Shown here one piece after another: positions 59,383 to 64,000 of a stretch of DNA of 64,000 bases. Origin of the DNA: Diaporthe sp. PMI_573 (Eukaryota; Ascomycota; Sordariomycetes; Diaporthales; Diaporthaceae); NCBI GenBank assembly GCA_021399435.1, contig JAJTUP010000020.1, positions 310,001 to 374,000 of the forward strand. The letters run 5' to 3'. The notes beneath the pieces are model-generated. The model ran no database searches, was not told the origin of the DNA, and saw only the letters and a program-made list of their open reading frames with translations. Made by a program: the position numbers and the translations under genes. Positions within the stretch are counted from its first letter, which is position 1, and each line of letters opens with the position of its first letter.

Positions 59383-61586
59383 CCGTACCCCACCCACCTT
59401 CCGACTCACCTACCTTCCGGCCACACAAAATACGGCAACGCCACATAAAGTGAGGTTATTTAGATGGCCACAAATCAATCAATTTGTATGGTGCACGGCT
59501 AATGATAGTATCAAAATGATTGTGAGAAGTCACTCAATCATTGTATCTTGCCGGGCGTCGGATTTTGCGCCCTCCTCGTCTGATTCTCTCTTCCAAAACC
59601 TCCGGCTCATCCTCATCTTTAATTTCTTCTTCTGGCTCATCCTTATTCTTAACCACAACAACCTTTTGACGCTTTTGAGGCCGTGGGAGTGCATCTAGGG
59701 CTTCTCTGGTGAGGTCTTTGTCGCCTATCTCAAACATAGTCATGAATTTGGCGTTGGGGTTGGGTATATCCTTTCTGCGCTTTGTCTTCTCCCGGACCTC
59801 CTTTTCTTGCTTGAGGCCAAAGTTTTCTCGCTTGAGTAGGGCGACTTGTGCCCTTAAGTTGTTAATCTTGTCGGCAACGTTTCTGGCTTTGTATCTAGCC
59901 GATCTGTTCTCTTGTGGGACCAGACTTATGACGTAGTCTCTGGTTATGAAGTCCTTACTAACCTCCTCAATAGAGGACTCTTTGCTAGCTTTATTGTTGC
60001 TGGATCCCGGTTTAGAAACTTGGTTTTCTGGTTCCTCAATACCCTCTGGTCAAATCTCTGGATGCTCTAGTGCTTTCTGGCAAGATATAGGGTATATTCC
60101 CGTATATCTGAAAGCGCCTTTGATAGTACGCTTGGTAACGGCCTTTCTTGCTTCTACAAGATATTTGATAAAGTTAATCTTGCCGAGAGGACTCAAATCT
60201 GTGTAACTATTTATCTCTTCCATGGCCTTGTCAAATGCCCCTTTAAAAACACTAAAGACTCCATTGTTAAGTAGCTGCAAGCCGTAAGAAGTATATGCTG
60301 GAAGCCAGTATGGATTGATGTTATGCCTATAGCACATAGTTATGAAATCGATGCTTTGGTAACTATTGTGGCCATTGAGGACTAAAAGCACGGCATGTAA
60401 CTTGTCGTTTTGACGTATTTTGTTAATTGCAGAGAGAAAGATATCCCGTAGCTACTTTACCGCAATATAGTTGCTCGTCCAGCCGTTCTCAGAGACTTCA
60501 AAACCCTACTCCAGAGGTACAATTCCTTTAAATTGCTCGGTAAACTATTGCCATTAAAGCTTTTGGCCCTTAAAAATAATGCCCGGGGGCAAATGAATAC
60601 CCTTAGCGGTAGCTAAGTCTATCACCATAACTAAGGCTTGAGCAGTATTGGCTTTAACTGCCGTAGACCGACCTTCTAAGCTTCCGAGAACAAACTTATC
60701 GTAGCCTATAGCCTTATTAGTATACTGAGTATCTCTAAATAAAACCAAGGGAAGCATATATACTATTTCCTTTCATAACACCTCCTTCATCTATGTTGAC
60801 TATTAACTCGGGTTCCACCCAATCAAAGTCCTCCAGTCGATTAAAGTACTAGTTGACCGCCTTAGGAGTAAATGCGGTAAATCTCTCGGCTTCCTGCTTC
60901 CAACCCAGCTTAGAGGCTATTTGTAGATTCCTCTTCTTAAAGGAGGCAAGCCAATTCTTGCCGAGAAGCCGTACATCGCCGTTCTTCTTGAGGATCGATA
61001 TAACAAGAGACCGGACAAAGGAACTAGTTGGGGCATAGCCCAGCTTCTCTTGGCGTAGTATCCAAGTAACAATACCCTCTTCTTAAGACCTAGATAGTCG
61101 TTAGGCAGGCTGGATCTGCTCATCAAACGCTTTAGAGCCCTTCATTTGGTCAAAAAGTGTAGACTTAGGCACTCCATATTGCTGGGCCGCTAAATAGGGC
61201 AAAACATCGTCATCTTGTATGGCATTTAGTGCTTCAGTCATCTGAGACTTCAAATAGTCTACAGGTCTTCTAATTGGCTTCTTTTTGGGCGCCATGGTGG
61301 GTAATTGGGTTGGTTATGTAGCAGAGAAGAGGATCAATTCATGATGATAACCCGTTGTAGAAGGTGCACCAATAGTGGAGGATTCTGCCAGTCTACACCG
61401 CCACCAGCCCTTACAAAACACCGTTTGACACATAAAACGAGTAGAGCTATTAAAGACCTATTGATTGACTATAAAAACACCACGATAGCTGCAGAATTGA
61501 CCAAATGGGTGTAAGTCGAATGCCCTCACTTTGGGTGGGTTTGTGTGGCCGGAAGGTAGGTGAGTCGGAAGGTGGGTGGGGTACGG
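59383..61586. mobile_element. Fot1/pogo-type Tc1-mariner DNA transposon, complete ends
   Basis: The 47-bp terminal inverted repeats at 59383-59429 and 61540-61586 are identical over their whole length (outer end CCGTACCCCACCC). They are flanked on both sides by TA (59381-59382 and 61587-61588), the target duplication of the Tc1/mariner superfamily. Total length 2204 bp is normal for the pogo/Fot1 group. The TIR itself contains short internal repeats (ACCTTCCG-like, twice). The enclosed transposase is dead, see the next entry. Confidence 0.93.
59534..61295 (-). pseudogene. degenerate pogo/Fot1-family transposase
   Basis: Reading on the minus strand from the ATG at 61295: a psq-type helix-turn-helix (YLAAQQYGVPKSTLFDQMKG), a CENP-B-type second helix-turn-helix (EEGIVTWILRQEKLGYAPTS), then a DDE core with NIDEGG (first Asp kept), and a basic tail RRGGRKIRRPARYND. 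It is interrupted by at least eight in-frame stops, several of them where the family has Gln, Trp or Arg (CAA-, TGG- and CGA-type codons), and by at least one frameshift near 60760-60790. The second and third catalytic positions are Asn, not Asp: VLNGHNS instead of LDGH, and LQLLNNGVF instead of LQPLDVGVF. All these substitutions are C:G to T:A transitions, as left by RIP or deamination. Confidence 0.88.
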
Positions 61587-61610
61587 TATTGACAGACGAA
61601 CTCTTCCACA

Positions 61611-61930
61611 ATGAGCCACTCGAGAAGCAAGGAGAAGCTGGAGACAGCTCGTGAACCCTGGATCGAGATCAAATCTGAGACGGTTCGCAAACGAAACGCC
61701 AATTACCGCATCCAAAGAGAGGTCGAGGCCATGAGATATGTGCAGCAACATACATCGATACCTGTACCATATGTTATTGAGGTACAACTGGGCAAAGATG
61801 AAGACGAGGTCAGCTGGTTTCTTATGGAGAGACTGGGCGGCGTCCAACTGGACAGCGCGTGGAGCGAGTTGGATAGCAGCGCCCAGGCTCGGACTATCAG
61901 CCAGCTTAAGTCCTATTTTGCCGAATCTCC
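61611..61930 (+). pseudogene. truncated APH-like phosphotransferase fragment
   Basis: From an ATG 24 bp outside the Fot1-like element, about 105 residues resemble the N-lobe of fungal aminoglycoside-phosphotransferase/choline-kinase-like proteins: EVEAMRYVQQHTSIPVPYV, then SWFLMERLGGVQLDSAWSEL and a short helix. After about 61930 the similarity stops and AT-rich sequence follows, although the frame stays open to 62225, where it overlaps the antisense ankyrin gene. The catalytic C-lobe (HGDLH and DW motifs) is missing, so it cannot be an active kinase. The upstream glycine-rich part also seems short. Most likely a gene fragment left by rearrangement. Confidence 0.6.
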
Positions 61931-62065
61931 AAGAGTCGTTTTCTATCACGGCGGATCGACACTACACCAAACAAAACACTGCTGCAGAAATATAGCACCA
62001 AAATTGAACCTCGCACTACCCTTAGCTGTTACATCTATACTACACGGTGCAATTGTTGCTAGCTA

Positions 62066-64000
62066 TCAAGTGCTCTGGAGGGGTTGGTTGTGCTCGCCTC
62101 GCTTCTTATTGATCCACGCAGACAGCTCGTCCGCCATCATAAACCCCACAGGGTGTCCCCTCTTCATCGCCACGTCCAGCGGCGTCTGCCCGTTGTTATC
62201 CGTCGCCCCCGGATCGGCGCCGTGATGCAGCAGGATCCTGATGACCTCGACCGAGCTGCCCCACTGCACCGCCTGGGACAGCGCGGTCCTGCCCTCGTTA
62301 TCACGGCGCTCGATCCCGACCTGGCCCGTCGCGAGCAGCGTCGAGACGCACTCCGGGCCCCACTGGATAGCCCACATCATCGGCGTCCAGCCGTCGACGT
62401 CGGGGTCGTCGATCCCGGGGCAGTCGTGGTGCAGGAGGCACAGCAGCACCTCGTGCGTGCCCGCCTGGCATGCGAAATGGATAGCACTCTTCTTATCCTT
62501 GAAGTTCACGGCGGCCTTGTCGATCCCCGCGTGCCGCAGCAGCGCATCAGCACCGGCTACATTGCCCATGATGGCCGCCCACATGAGCGGCGTCTTCCCA
62601 TCATTGTCCGGCAGGTTGACATCGACGCCCTCCGTGTCGAGGAGCTGCTTGAGGGGTGCGATCCCACCCCCCTCGGCGGCGCGGCTCAGGGTCGTGCGGC
62701 CAGCGTTTTCTTGGTGGTTGACATTGACACCAGGGAGTGCGGTCAGGGCCTTGACGATGAGCACGTGCTCGGAGCCGGCCGCGTAGAAGAGCGGCGTCAT
62801 CCCCTTCCAGTCCGTGTCGTCCAGCCTGCAGTCCTCGCGCTGTGCGAGGGCCGCGCAGATCTCCTCGTGGCCGTTGCAGGCGGCGAACGAGAGCGCGGTG
62901 CGGCTCCTGGTCCCCTCCATGTTGATGTCTGTCCGCTGGTCGGCGAGCAGGGCCTGGACGCAGCCGAGATGCCCGCGGTGTGCGGCAACTGTCAGAGCTG
63001 TGTGCTCGTCGGCGATGTGCCGGTTGGGGTCCGCGTCATGTTCGAGAAGGAGCTTGACGATGCCCTCGTAGCCTCCGCGGGACGCCCAGAAGAGTGCCTC
63101 GTTGAGTGTCAGTTGAGAGATCGTGCTGTTGCCTGCTATGATGCCAGCGAGGGTCTCCCCGAGCCCGAAATAGGCTGCCAGGGTGGCAGGCTCAGAGGAA
63201 CTCGGGAATATCTCCCCCTGGGCCTCCTTTTCCGTCCGAACGAACGACACCCAGTCGGTGCACTCGTTGGCGGAGCAATCTAGAAGCCTCTTCGCATTCT
63301 CTCTAAGGTTTCCCGCGACTTCTTTCTCGCACGCGGCAAAATGGCTGAACCAGTGCGAGGCGGCGTATTCGTAGAAGTGTAGATGCGAGATCTGAGCCCG
63401 GGTTCGCGTCCTCTTTTGGGTCACAGGCTCCGCGAACATATCAGCGAAACCAAAACCATCCCATGGCTCGTCATCTTCTTGAGAAGCGTCTGCATCAATA
63501 TCTGCAGGCGTGTTCACATCATCGTCGGATAGCCTGTCCTCCAAATCGCCCAGGAGGAGATACTTGACACACCTCCCCATGAGCTGCTCATTCAGCTCGC
63601 GGCGGCGCTGCTCCTTCTCCTTGTCTGTGACTCTTTTGTTCTTCTTGGCTGCTGCCATATTCCCCCACTCAGACGGCCGGGCCGTGAGAAGCAGCTCCAG
63701 CAGCGACTGGTGCACAAGGCGCACCCTCAAAGTTTTCCCATTCGCCGACTCATCCAACGTTGCCACGAACGGGCGAATGAGACTGAGGAAGTCTATTTCC
63801 TCCGCCGCCTCATTCAAAAGAACCAAGCTCTCACCATTCTCGGCATCGTCTATGTTTGCTGCCCTCGCGAGCTCATCGATGGTCATGGGCCTCCGGGCCA
63901 CTGCGAGGGTCTCCAGGGCCCGCTCCAAGATCTCCCGATCATTGCATGTGGCTGATTCGGCGTCTGTAAAGAGCTGTTCATACCAGTCAACCAACTTCGG
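62066..64000 (-). CDS. C-terminal part of an NLR-like protein: winged-helix region plus ankyrin repeats (partial, runs off the right edge)
   Basis: The frame is open from the right edge (PKLVDWYEQL) to the stop at 62066, about 644 residues. It starts with the helical region that follows NACHT domains in fungal STAND proteins (ALETLAVARRPMTIDELARA ... VRLVHQSLLELLL), similar to the GPI-inositol-deacylase-like winged helix. A charged linker follows, then about ten ankyrin repeats from LNEALFWASRGGYEGIVKLL to NNGQTPLDVAMKRGHPVGFM; several keep the TPLxxAxxxG consensus. The nucleotide-binding part should lie right of the window. Such proteins serve in fungal self/non-self recognition; the sensor repeats are the C-terminus. 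Codon use is very GC-rich, which also creates a long antisense open frame. No stop or frameshift interrupts it. Confidence 0.85.
   Translation of the reverse strand, partial: PKLVDWYEQLFTDAESATCNDREILERALETLAVARRPMTIDELARAANIDDAENGESLVLLNEAAEEIDFLSLIRPFVATLDESANGKTLRVRLVHQSLLELLLTARPSEWGNMAAAKKNKRVTDKEKEQRRRELNEQLMGRCVKYLLLGDLEDRLSDDDVNTPADIDADASQEDDEPWDGFGFADMFAEPVTQKRTRTRAQISHLHFYEYAASHWFSHFAACEKEVAGNLRENAKRLLDCSANECTDWVSFVRTEKEAQGEIFPSSSEPATLAAYFGLGETLAGIIAGNSTISQLTLNEALFWASRGGYEGIVKLLLEHDADPNRHIADEHTALTVAAHRGHLGCVQALLADQRTDINMEGTRSRTALSFAACNGHEEICAALAQREDCRLDDTDWKGMTPLFYAAGSEHVLIVKALTALPGVNVNHQENAGRTTLSRAAEGGGIAPLKQLLDTEGVDVNLPDNDGKTPLMWAAIMGNVAGADALLRHAGIDKAAVNFKDKKSAIHFACQAGTHEVLLCLLHHDCPGIDDPDVDGWTPMMWAIQWGPECVSTLLATGQVGIERRDNEGRTALSQAVQWGSSVEVIRILLHHGADPGATDNNGQTPLDVAMKRGHPVGFMMADELSAWINKKRGEHNQPLQST

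Noticed and set aside
62084..63283. 399-codon frame on the + strand
   Set aside because: It is the antisense shadow of the ankyrin-repeat gene; the GC-rich third positions of that gene remove stops from the opposite strand.
1..64000. tRNA and 5S rRNA genes
   Set aside because: I looked for B-box-like GGTTCGAAT motifs with a partner A-box and for 5S core motifs and found no convincing pair; a covariance-model search would be decisive.

Overview
The window is nuclear DNA from a filamentous ascomycete (Pezizomycotina; the gene set would suit a Sordariomycete, but I cannot name a genus). The evidence is short GT-AG introns of about 50-100 bp, secreted polysaccharide-active enzymes, a SAT4/rhodopsin-domain (Pth11-like) membrane protein, a DUF3176 protein, a Fot1/pogo transposon damaged by C:G-to-T:A changes as expected under RIP, a Mutator-like element, and an NLR-like ankyrin protein.

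Layout. (1) About 1-24.4 kb: a very long stretch with no gene I can support, apart from a doubtful ORF tail at the left edge. It is rich in CA, TCGCA, GGGCA and similar microsatellites and G/C homopolymers, and it lies upstream of a spliced C2H2 zinc-finger gene (24442-26574, +). (2) 26.6-39 kb: also gene-poor, with one clear gene, a Yvh1-type dual-specificity phosphatase (31228-33054, +). By eye the sequence becomes more AT-rich from about 35 kb on. (3) 39-51 kb: a CE1 acetylxylan esterase-like gene (-) and a GH18 chitinase (+), transcribed divergently; a small membrane ORF; then a tail-to-tail pair, a cytochrome P450 (+) and a SAT4-family seven-helix protein (-), bracketed by two diverged direct repeats. 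(4) 51.9-53.1 kb: a 1.2-kb Mutator-like element with both terminal inverted repeats and an 8-bp target duplication; its one ORF encodes only a FAR1-like DNA-binding region. (5) 53.7-58.7 kb: a DUF3176 multi-pass membrane protein and an OLE1-type delta-9 fatty-acid desaturase with a C-terminal cytochrome b5. (6) 59.4-61.6 kb: a Fot1/pogo element with perfect 47-bp inverted repeats, TA duplication and a dead transposase. (7) 61.6 kb to the right edge: a broken phosphotransferase (APH-like) gene and the C-terminal part of an NLR-like protein with about ten ankyrin repeats, running off the edge.

Functionally, the desaturase (membrane lipid) and Yvh1 (60S ribosome maturation) are housekeeping. The esterase and chitinase act on cell-wall polymers outside the cell. 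The P450/SAT4 pair, transposons, APH fragment and NLR gene form an accessory-type neighbourhood. I see no tRNA, rRNA, CRISPR or prokaryotic feature. All exon coordinates are read by eye from splice consensus and reading-frame closure.
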